Of a DNA stretch of 64,000 nt, positions 8,656 to 16,129 are shown piece after piece; positions within the stretch are counted from its first letter, which is position 1; each line of letters opens with the position of its first letter. This stretch comes from Flavobacterium sp. 5 (GTDB lineage Bacteria; Bacteroidota; Bacteroidia; Flavobacteriales; Flavobacteriaceae). The DNA lies in the NCBI RefSeq assembly GCF_002813295.1, contig NZ_PHUE01000001.1, positions 2,356,001 to 2,420,000 of the forward strand, read 5' to 3'. Under the pieces are notes generated by a model that ran no database searches, was not told the origin of the DNA, and saw only the letters and a list, made by a program, of their open reading frames with translations. The translations under genes and the position numbers were made by a program.

Positions 8656-8702
8656 TTTTAAAATTTAAACAGGCTTTTTTGCACTAATAAAAAAAATATA
8701 AA

Positions 8703-9848
8703 ATGAAATTCAACACTAAAGTAATTCATGGAGGTCAACATCATGATCCAAGTACAGGTGCGGTAATGCCTCCTGTTTATCAAACTTCTACATTTGTACA
8801 AACTAGCCCTGGAAAACCTTTGAACCCGGATTATGAGTATAGCAGAGCGGCAAATCCAACACGAACGGCTCTGGAAAATGCATTGGCAAGTATCGAAAAT
8901 GGAACACGAGGATTGGCTTTCTCATCTGGACTGGCGGCAACAGATTGTCTTTTACGATCTTTTAAAGCGGGTGATGAGATCATTGCTATGGATGATTTAT
9001 ACGGAGGAACGTATCGCATGTTTACCCGTATATATAAAGATTCGGGAATAAAATTTCATTTTGTTGATATGAATGATTTGGATAATTTTAAGTCGTTGAT
9101 AAATACTAATACAAAATTGGTCTGGGTTGAAACGCCAACCAATCCGTTAATGAAACTAGCCGATATTCAGGAAATAGCAAAAATTACAAAAGCGAATAAT
9201 ATTCTTTTTGCTGTAGATAATACGTTTGCAACAGCTTATTTACAAAAACCATTAGATTTAGGAGCTGATATAGTAATGCACTCGGCAACCAAATATTTGG
9301 GAGGACATTCAGATGTAATTGCTGGTGCTTTAATTGTAAAAGATGAAGCATTGGGAGACCAATTACATTTTCAACAATTTGCCACAGGAGCAACACTTGG
9401 ACCAATGGATAGTTTTTTGGTGCTGAGAGGAATTAAAACATTGCATTTGCGAGTACAAAGGCATTGTGAAAATGGAACTAAAGTGGTAGAATTCTTGAAC
9501 AGTCATCCGAAGATTAAAACAGTTTATTATCCTGGATTACCAACTCATCCGTATCATGAAATTGCAAAAAAGCAAATGAGCGGATTTGGAGGGATGGTTT
9601 CTTTTACCTTTGTATCTGGTGAAAAAGAAGAGGCTGTACAATTTTTAGAAAAACTAAAAGTATTTACGCTTGCAGAATCACTAGGAGGTGTAGAATCTTT
9701 AGCCAATCATCCAGCTTTAATGACGCATGCGTCGATTCCAGAAGATAAAAGGAAAGAAGGAGGAATTACCGATGATTTAGTTCGTTTGAGTGTTGGTATT
9801 GAAGATGCCGAAGATTTAATTGCCGACTTAGATCAAGCATTAGCATAA
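8703..9848 (+). CDS. metB: Cystathionine gamma-synthase/lyase family PLP enzyme
   Basis: 381 aa Cys/Met-metabolism PLP enzyme. The Schiff-base lysine is K197 in SATKYLGGHSD, Y46 and R48 (YSRAANPT) bind the cofactor phosphate of the neighbouring subunit, and SSGLAAT is the phosphate-binding loop. It either makes cystathionine from an acyl-homoserine and cysteine or cleaves it; sequence alone does not separate synthase from lyase. No other methionine gene is adjacent. A strong bidirectional terminator follows. Confidence 0.85.
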   Translation: MKFNTKVIHGGQHHDPSTGAVMPPVYQTSTFVQTSPGKPLNPDYEYSRAANPTRTALENALASIENGTRGLAFSSGLAATDCLLRSFKAGDEIIAMDDLYGGTYRMFTRIYKDSGIKFHFVDMNDLDNFKSLINTNTKLVWVETPTNPLMKLADIQEIAKITKANNILFAVDNTFATAYLQKPLDLGADIVMHSATKYLGGHSDVIAGALIVKDEALGDQLHFQQFATGATLGPMDSFLVLRGIKTLHLRVQRHCENGTKVVEFLNSHPKIKTVYYPGLPTHPYHEIAKKQMSGFGGMVSFTFVSGEKEEAVQFLEKLKVFTLAESLGGVESLANHPALMTHASIPEDKRKEGGITDDLVRLSVGIEDAEDLIADLDQALA

Positions 9849-9852
9849 AACT

Positions 9853-9896
9853 AAAAACTCCAACTTCTATCTTAGTAAAAGTTGGAGTTTTTTTTA
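9853..9896. terminator. Bidirectional intrinsic terminator
   Basis: Perfect 14-bp stem (9853-9866 with 9879-9892), 12-nt loop, T-run after it. Lies between convergent genes. Confidence 0.9.
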
Positions 9897-9915
9897 TAAA
9901 AGGAATTGTTTGTTT

Positions 9916-10701
9916 TTAATGGTCAAAATAGAAAATATATCCTAATCCAATAAAAGTTAACCAATCGTTGTTTTTGTTTTCTTTAAATAAATCTTCATTA
10001 GGATTTAGTCCATCAACCCAGTCCGAACTGAAGTATTGAGCTCTAATGTCAAATACAAGATCAGACATTTTATTGAGTTTGTAACGGGTTCCAATATTTA
10101 AAGCTCCAGAAAAGACTACTTTGCTTTCATTAGAATAGCCATGAGGATGTCCGTCAGATGGGATTAAATATTTGGCAGGAGTAGTTGTTATATTTCCAAG
10201 TTCTCCCAATTCAGAAGTTGCAGTAGCAGTATAATAACTAACTTGTGGTCCCAAACTGATGTAGGGTTCAAAACTTCCTACTGTATTCTCAAAATCGTGA
10301 ATATTTATAAAGTTATATTCAAGTTGGAAACCTAAATTAATCAACTGAGTTGAACCTCGCATTGCTTTCAGTTGTTTAGATCCGATAGTATTTTTCTCAA
10401 TCCATTGTCCGTAATGCTTCAAATTGGTTTTACTATACGAAAATTCATTTCTTATTTTGAAATGTTCTGCTAGATAGTCATTTACATAGTCAGTATAGGA
10501 AAAGTTCATATAGTCAACAAAAGAAACTCCAAATCCCATATTATTTAAATTGGTTTTTGAATCGTTACGTTGTCCATAATCAGAACGGAATTCAATTCGC
10601 CCAGCTATTACTCCTATCTCATGAGTAATTCCTGTTTGAGAAAAGGAACTAAATGGTAGAACAGTTAGTAATAAGAAAGCGATTATTTTTAGTTTAGTCA
10701 T
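9916..10701 (-). CDS. Outer-membrane beta-barrel protein of unknown function
   Basis: A signal peptide (residues 1-22, ...SSFSQ) is followed by alternating aromatic/polar strands and a C-terminal strand ending in FYFDH, as in outer-membrane barrels; 261 aa from the ATG at 10701. A second ATG 12 bp further upstream is possible but would lengthen the n-region with MPPT. It stands divergently beside gdhA, which can cause it to inherit a 'glutamate dehydrogenase' label, but it has no such domain. Function unknown. Confidence 0.75.
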   Translation of the reverse strand: MTKLKIIAFLLLTVLPFSSFSQTGITHEIGVIAGRIEFRSDYGQRNDSKTNLNNMGFGVSFVDYMNFSYTDYVNDYLAEHFKIRNEFSYSKTNLKHYGQWIEKNTIGSKQLKAMRGSTQLINLGFQLEYNFINIHDFENTVGSFEPYISLGPQVSYYTATATSELGELGNITTTPAKYLIPSDGHPHGYSNESKVVFSGALNIGTRYKLNKMSDLVFDIRAQYFSSDWVDGLNPNEDLFKENKNNDWLTFIGLGYIFYFDH

Positions 10702-10926
10702 AGTAGGTGGCATTATCGAGACTTGACAAAGATATAAAAACTACTAAGATAGAAATTATTAAAAAATAAAAAATAAAAAAAAGTGTATATCTTTATAATT
10801 ATTATCAATACTATATCGATTTCGTAAATACATTGTTTCATATATATGATTTTTTATAAATGACTAATAAAAAGATAATTTTACTCTAAAAAGGCATTAA
10901 AAAAGTTAAAATATTTGAATAAGATG

Positions 10927-10934
10927 TATATTTG
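10927..10934 (+). promoter_or_regulatory. -7 promoter element of gdhA
   Basis: TATATTTG matches TAnnTTTG exactly, 45 bp before the gdhA ATG. No convincing TTG at -33. Confidence 0.55.
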
Positions 10935-10979
10935 CAAAACTAACGGAAGCGTTTATCTAACGTTTATAATTTTATAATT

Positions 10980-12323
10980 ATGTCAAAAAGTATTACAGAT
11001 TTTATCGAATTAGTTGCCAAAAAAAATCCAAACGAGCTGGAATTTATGCAAGCTGTTACCGAAGTTGCTGAAACAGTTATTCCTTTTATCGAAGAAAATA
11101 AAAAATATCAAAACAAAATGCTCTTGGAAAGAATGGTCGAGTCAGATCGTATCATTATGTTCCGTGTAGTCTGGACAGACGACAAAGGTGATACACAAGT
11201 AAATAGAGGATACCGTATTCAAATGAATTCGGCTATCGGACCATATAAAGGAGGAATTCGTTTTCATCCATCTGTTAATTTAAGTATTTTGAAGTTTTTA
11301 GCTTTCGAGCAAACCTTCAAAAACAGTTTGACTACATTACCAATGGGTGGTGGAAAAGGTGGAGCCGATTTTGATCCGAAAGGAAAATCAGATAACGAAG
11401 TAATGCGTTTTTGTCAAGCTTTCATGACCGAATTATCAAAACATATTGGAGCTGATACCGATGTACCGGCTGGAGATATTGGAGTAGGAGGTAGAGAAGT
11501 AGGATATATGTTTGGTCAGTTCAAGAGATTGAGAAACGAATTTACAGGAGTTTTAACCGGTAAAGGAATTTCTTTTGGAGGATCATTAATTCGTCCAGAA
11601 GCTACAGGATACGGTGATGTATATTTTGCACAAAGTATGTTGGCTACCAAAGGAGAAAGCTTCGAGGGGAAAACAGTAGTGATCTCTGGGTCTGGAAACG
11701 TAGCTCAATATGCAGCCGAAAAAGCAACTCAATTGGGTGGTAAAGTAGTAACTCTATCAGATTCTGCTGGATATATCTATGATGCAGACGGAATTGATGC
11801 TGAGAAATTGGCATACGTAATGGAAATTAAAAATGAGTTAAGAGGAAGAATTAGCGATTACCTTGCTAAATATCCAAATGCAAAATATGTAGCTGGTAAA
11901 CGTCCATGGGAAGTAAAATGTGATGTTGCCTTGCCGTGTGCAACTCAAAACGAGTTAGACGAAGACGAAGCTAAAACACTTGTTGCTAATGGTTGTATCT
12001 GTGTTGCCGAAGGAGCAAACATGCCATCAACACCAGAAGCCGTTCACGTTTTCCAAAAAGCTAAAATTTTATTTGCACCAGGAAAAGCCTCAAATGCAGG
12101 TGGAGTAGCAACTTCAGGACTTGAAATGTCTCAAAACTCATTACGTTTGAGTTGGACTTCGGAAGAAGTTGACGAAAGATTAAAAGCAATCATGGCAGCA
12201 ATTCACGCTTCATGTGTAAAATATGGTACAGATGCTACGGGTTTTACCGACTACGTAAGAGGCGCTAATATCGCTGGATTCGTAAAAGTTGCCGATGCAA
12301 TGCTAGCTCAAGGAGTAGTATAA
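10980..12323 (+). CDS. gdhA: NADP-type glutamate dehydrogenase
   Basis: 447 aa hexameric glutamate dehydrogenase of the E. coli GdhA type, which aminates 2-oxoglutarate with ammonia and NADPH. Substrate lysines lie in GPYKGG (K90) and PMGGGKGG (K126), followed by DTDVPAGDIGVGGREVG; the nucleotide site is SGSGNVAQYA; the end VKVADAMLAQGVV is nearly the same as in E. coli. Own promoter and terminator, so monocistronic. Confidence 0.97.
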   Translation: MSKSITDFIELVAKKNPNELEFMQAVTEVAETVIPFIEENKKYQNKMLLERMVESDRIIMFRVVWTDDKGDTQVNRGYRIQMNSAIGPYKGGIRFHPSVNLSILKFLAFEQTFKNSLTTLPMGGGKGGADFDPKGKSDNEVMRFCQAFMTELSKHIGADTDVPAGDIGVGGREVGYMFGQFKRLRNEFTGVLTGKGISFGGSLIRPEATGYGDVYFAQSMLATKGESFEGKTVVISGSGNVAQYAAEKATQLGGKVVTLSDSAGYIYDADGIDAEKLAYVMEIKNELRGRISDYLAKYPNAKYVAGKRPWEVKCDVALPCATQNELDEDEAKTLVANGCICVAEGANMPSTPEAVHVFQKAKILFAPGKASNAGGVATSGLEMSQNSLRLSWTSEEVDERLKAIMAAIHASCVKYGTDATGFTDYVRGANIAGFVKVADAMLAQGVV

Positions 12324-12342
12324 TATACTCTAATCCTAATTC

Positions 12343-12380
12343 AAAATGCCTTTATCGTCAATGATAAAGGCATTTTTTTT
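12343..12380 (+). terminator. gdhA terminator
   Basis: Perfect 14-bp stem (12343-12356 with 12363-12376), 6-nt loop, then a run of eight or more T. Confidence 0.92.
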
Positions 12381-13112
12381 GCTCTAAGAATTATAATTTG
12401 GGCAAAACCCCCACTAGAAAAAGGGCTATCAATAGCAGCGGGTATAGGCCCTTTTCTCTAGTGGCGGTCGGGCTATACGCGCTACTTCGGTAGCTTGCTC
12501 CTATCCCTTTCGCGGGCAAAACCATTAAAATAGAGTGTCTAACCATAATAATAGAGGTGCTTCGTACCAACAACAGAGGTACGAAGCACTAATAATAGAG
12601 TTGCGGATCACCTATAGTGTTGGTACTATGAACCAATTCTATTGGTGTTTATCACCAGTAAAACAACTAATAATGAGTTGCCAAAGACTATAATGATGAA
12701 ATTGTCTATTATATGAATTGTAATTTTTGCAAAAACGTTGGTTTATAGGGAGGTCTACTCCTGTTTTTAGGGAGGTAACGTACCGTTTTGTGGGAGATGT
12801 GCAGTGTATAATAGGTGAATTTTACTCGTACTTGATGCTGTAAGGCAAAAAAACGGGACTACTATTACAAGGAGTAACACTAGACAAAGCTTCAATTATT
12901 TACCATTGAGAAATGTTATCAATTGCTACAACTTGCTACAGACAAAAGTTTATTTAAAGATTTTTTCACACTTTAGCATACAACAAAAAACAATTTTATA
13001 ACGCCAATCTACCCACATCTGGGTGCATACCAGCATTTATATAGGGGAAAACAGTAAGGAACCCTCAAAACCCCGAAAAAAATAGATAAAAAATTAATTT
13101 CTTTTAGATTAT
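12381..13112. other. Non-coding, structured, repeat-bearing region (about 0.73 kb)
   Basis: No credible gene on either strand. It holds a hairpin with 16-17-bp arms (12411-12426 with 12448-12464), a GCTAC-TTCG-GTAGC tetraloop hairpin (12481-12494) and a perfect 12-bp hairpin (12557-12568 with 12578-12589). The word AATAATAGAG and close variants recur about five times between 12524 and 12680, and TAGGGAGGT occurs twice 22 bp apart (12746, 12768). Base composition is richer in G and C in its first 150 bases than its surroundings. It could be the worn remnant of a mobile element or a structured RNA locus; the sequence alone does not decide. Confidence 0.6.
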
Positions 13113-13134
13113 ATTGATATATCAATTATATTTG
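13113..13134 (+). promoter_or_regulatory. Palindromic operator abutting the marR promoter
   Basis: A perfect 14-bp palindrome, ATTGATATATCAAT (13113-13126), ends at the first base of the -7 element TATATTTG (13127-13134), 17 bp before the marR ATG. This is the expected place for autorepression by the MarR dimer encoded next. Confidence 0.65.
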
Positions 13135-13151
13135 TATCAAATAATTAAAAT

Positions 13152-13589
13152 ATGGATATTAATAACCCCACCGGAACTGTACTTTATCTAATCGAACAAG
13201 CAATTAAGGAGTATAGAAAAGTATCACAAAAAAACATTACGAAAGTTGTAAAAGATATTACAGTTGATCAATGTCTAATTTTGATAATCCTTAACGAGGA
13301 TGGCAAAATTCCTCAAAATGTATTAGCAAATCTTATATTTAAAGACAATGCGTCTATTACTAGAATGATAGAATTAATGGTTAAAAAAGAGTATTTAAAC
13401 AGAACTATTCATAAAGAAGATAGAAGGAAATTTAATCTCGAAATAACTGAAAAAGGAAAAACTACAATCGAATTATTATCGCCAATTATCCAAATAAACA
13501 GAAAAACAGCACTAAATGGTTTGTCATTGGAAGAAATTGATTTACTCAATAAAACTTTAAATAAAATAATTACTAATTGTAAAATCTAA
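13152..13589 (+). CDS. MarR family transcriptional regulator
   Basis: 145 aa with a winged helix-turn-helix in the middle (about residues 35-110; ...LANLIFKDNASITRMIELMVKKEYLNRTIHKEDRR..., whose D-R-R wing is typical of MarR). Dimerising helices flank it. It precedes the S41 peptidase gene by 4 bp, so both are cotranscribed, and a palindromic operator overlaps their promoter region; it probably represses its own operon. The ligand is unknown. Confidence 0.9.
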   Translation: MDINNPTGTVLYLIEQAIKEYRKVSQKNITKVVKDITVDQCLILIILNEDGKIPQNVLANLIFKDNASITRMIELMVKKEYLNRTIHKEDRRKFNLEITEKGKTTIELLSPIIQINRKTALNGLSLEEIDLLNKTLNKIITNCKI

Positions 13590-13593
13590 AAAA

Positions 13594-14628
13594 ATGAAAA
13601 TAGTATTGAATCTATTATTAGTTAGCATTATTAGCTGTTTCAACTTAAAAGCAAATGCTCAGGATTTAACGGAACGAAATAGACAAATAGTTGAAATAGC
13701 CGATAACATTAATAAATATTACATTTTCGAAGATGTGGCAAATCAACTTTCAAAAAAATTAAAGTCAGAAATAGAACTTAAAACTTTTGACAATCTTACG
13801 GATAAAGAATTTGCAAAATCTCTTTCCTCTTATTTAACCAAAAATGGAAATGATTTGCACTTCAATGTGTTATATCGTCCCAATGAAGAAGATGAAAAAA
13901 AAGTAAATGAAAAAGAATTGCTGCAAAAATATGATTCCATTAATAGACAATGGAATTATGGTTTTGAAAAAGTTATAAGATTAGATGGAAATATTGGCTA
14001 TATCGAATATACTGGATTTCCTGAAGGAAATAAATCTGCTCAACAAATTTTAGATGCAACAATGAACTTTGTTTCAAATACTAATGCATTAATTATAGAC
14101 TTAAGAAACAATCAAGGTGGTGATGGCAAAATGGTCGAACTTTTTTTAAGTTACTTTTTCGATCAAAAAATAAAATTAAATGAGACGTATACAAGATATA
14201 ATGACGAGACTACAAACTATTACACAACTAAAAAAGTCAATGGTAAAAAGTATTTAGATAAACCCGTATATATTCTTGTAAACAACAAAACTATTTCTGC
14301 GGCGGAGGCATTAGCCTATAATTTACAACAAAATAAAATTGCAAAAATAATTGGAGATAAAACTTATGGAGCAGCAAATCCTGTAAAAGTATTTTTTATT
14401 GGCAAAAAATATCAATTATTCATCCCAATATCAATTGAAAAAAATGCTATCACAAAAACCAATTGGGAACATATAGGTATTGATGCAGATATAAAAATAA
14501 GTTCAGAAAAAGCATTCATAAAAGCTCAAATTATAGCACTTGAAAATGTGTTGAAGTCAAATACTAAAACGGAATTAACTGTAAATGAAATTAAAGAAAG
14601 GGTTTTAAAGTTAGAATCACAATTGTAG
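13594..14628 (+). CDS. Exported S41 family peptidase (C-terminal processing protease/IRBP-like)
   Basis: 344 aa. The signal sequence ends ...LKANAQ at residue 23; a lipobox-like IISC at residues 12-15 makes lipidation a possible alternative. An IRBP-type N-terminal helical domain (about 24-120) is followed by the tail-protease core (about 130-315) with ALIIDLRNNQGGDG and the nucleophile S235 in NKTISAAEAL. There is no PDZ domain, as in the IRBP-like branch. Second gene of the MarR operon. The peptide substrate is unknown. Confidence 0.85.
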   Translation: MKIVLNLLLVSIISCFNLKANAQDLTERNRQIVEIADNINKYYIFEDVANQLSKKLKSEIELKTFDNLTDKEFAKSLSSYLTKNGNDLHFNVLYRPNEEDEKKVNEKELLQKYDSINRQWNYGFEKVIRLDGNIGYIEYTGFPEGNKSAQQILDATMNFVSNTNALIIDLRNNQGGDGKMVELFLSYFFDQKIKLNETYTRYNDETTNYYTTKKVNGKKYLDKPVYILVNNKTISAAEALAYNLQQNKIAKIIGDKTYGAANPVKVFFIGKKYQLFIPISIEKNAITKTNWEHIGIDADIKISSEKAFIKAQIIALENVLKSNTKTELTVNEIKERVLKLESQL

Positions 14629-14796
14629 AAATTTTTTAGCTACAGCTAACAACAGTTTCATAAGATTTGGGCATTTGGCTTACTATTAAATTGGTTTTGT
14701 ACTAGGATTTTAAGCTATTAACAGAAAAATAAATCTTAATTTAGTCCCAAACTTCGTAGCGTCAGAACGTCGTGCGACATACTAAAAACCAACAGA

Positions 14797-15909
14797 ATGA
14801 GAGTAAAATCAGTGAGTCAAAACATATTTATCGTTTATTACATGTTTTTGATTATGGTAACAATCTCTTGTAATAAGCAAAGCCAATCAACAGAAACAAA
14901 TAATATTGTACACGATAAAAACAGTGTTCAACACCTTGATAAAGGAATCAACGCCGTAAGATTAAAATACACAACAGGAGTTCGTTCAATTTTAGAGGAT
15001 AGTAAAGGAAATGTTTGGTTTGGTAGTTACAACGAAGGAGTGTGTTTGCTTCATAATGGGAAGTTCCAATATTTTACAACAAAAAACGGTTTAAGTGACA
15101 ATCAGGTTAGGAATATTTATGAAGATAAAAATGGTCTAATTTGGTTTGAATGTGGCAGAGGTTTGAGTACTTATGATGGTAAAGACATAAATATATACAA
15201 AGAACGAAATTACAATTCAAAGAACGAGTGGAAGTTAAATAAAAGGGATATTTGGTTTAAAGGTGATGAAATTGAGGGGTACAATAAACTTGAAAAGTAT
15301 CCCGGGGTGTATCAATATGAAGGACAAAAGCTTTCCTATCGCCTGTTTCCTGTTACACCTAAACCTGGAGATGGGTTTAAATATTACATTTCAACACCCT
15401 TTGTCAAAGGTAAAAATGGAATTGTTTGGTTTGGAGCTTACGGTGCGGTAATAGGATATAATGGTTCAGATTTTAAAATATTGGATAATGAATATCTTCA
15501 ATTTAACTCAGAAACTAACTATTTGCATGTTCGAAGCCTATTTGAAGACAGTAAGGGAAATCTTTGGATTGGTAACAATGGAATGGGCGTTTTGAAATAT
15601 GATGGAAAAAAAGTCGTCAATTTCACTGCACAACACAAATTAAAGAAAGAGTATACGAAAGGTAATTCTCTTGAAAAGGTTTTTTCGATTGGAGAAGATA
15701 CTACAGGAAACATTTGGTTTGGTACTGTAGGGTCTGGTGTTTGGAAATATGATGGTAAGTCCGTGAAAAATTTCACTAAAGAGGATGGACTTGAAAGCAA
15801 TCACATTTGGACTATATATAAAAGCAAACAAGGAGAATTGTGGTTTGGAGGAGCAAATCCAAGTGGTGTATATCGATTCAATGGAAAGTCTTTTGAAAGA
15901 AAATATTAA
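14797..15909 (+). CDS. Propeller-repeat lipoprotein (two-component regulator propeller type)
   Basis: 370 aa with an SPII signal ending at C25 (MVTISC-N). The mature part is a series of blades with the motif 'SI-ED-GN-WFG' and 'YDGK-FT-ENGL' (for example ILEDSKGNVWFGSYNEG, SIGEDTTGNIWFGTVGSG), the Reg_prop repeats otherwise found in the sensor domain of hybrid two-component systems. Here no kinase follows, so it is a free-standing membrane-anchored propeller. In the accessory block behind the MarR operon, with a 168-bp gap and no clear TAnnTTTG element of its own. Confidence 0.8.
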   Translation: MRVKSVSQNIFIVYYMFLIMVTISCNKQSQSTETNNIVHDKNSVQHLDKGINAVRLKYTTGVRSILEDSKGNVWFGSYNEGVCLLHNGKFQYFTTKNGLSDNQVRNIYEDKNGLIWFECGRGLSTYDGKDINIYKERNYNSKNEWKLNKRDIWFKGDEIEGYNKLEKYPGVYQYEGQKLSYRLFPVTPKPGDGFKYYISTPFVKGKNGIVWFGAYGAVIGYNGSDFKILDNEYLQFNSETNYLHVRSLFEDSKGNLWIGNNGMGVLKYDGKKVVNFTAQHKLKKEYTKGNSLEKVFSIGEDTTGNIWFGTVGSGVWKYDGKSVKNFTKEDGLESNHIWTIYKSKQGELWFGGANPSGVYRFNGKSFERKY

Positions 15910-15963
15910 CTAGAAGTACGAACGTACAGCCGTTTGCCGTGATTAGTGTTTTAGGCTAAATTT

Positions 15964-16046
15964 AAAGATGGTTTTGTGGTTGGGAAATTTACTTCGTCCA
16001 TTCACTATCGATTCGGGTAGGCATAATGAAAAAACCACGCATCTTT
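15964..16046. repeat. Long imperfect inverted repeat
   Basis: AAAGATG (15964-15970) and GTGGTT (15976-15981) pair with AACCAC (16033-16038) and CATCTTT (16040-16046) around a loop of about 50 nt. It lies in the 220-bp gap before porZ and may mark the right border of the accessory block. Confidence 0.45.
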
Positions 16047-16103
16047 AATACCCAATCAAATTCTATTGTAAAATTCAAAAATCCTTATTTCTTTCCTTTG
16101 TAC

Positions 16104-16111
16104 TATATTTG
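16104..16111 (+). promoter_or_regulatory. -7 promoter element of porZ
   Basis: TATATTTG matches TAnnTTTG exactly, 18 bp before the ATG. Confidence 0.55.
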
Positions 16112-16129
16112 TAAATCAAATGTTGTTCC

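Noticed and set aside
8831..9405. Extra frames inside the cystathionine gamma-synthase gene
   Set aside because: They overlap conserved PLP-enzyme motifs in the correct frame and are by-products of its composition.
12391..12573. 60-codon frame on the minus strand in the non-coding region
   Set aside because: It runs through two strong hairpins, has a random composition, and lacks a promoter box.
14640..14660. GCTAACAAC-containing sequence resembling an integron attC end
   Set aside because: The core does not fit RYYYAAC/GTTRRRY, there is no partner site and no integrase gene in the window.
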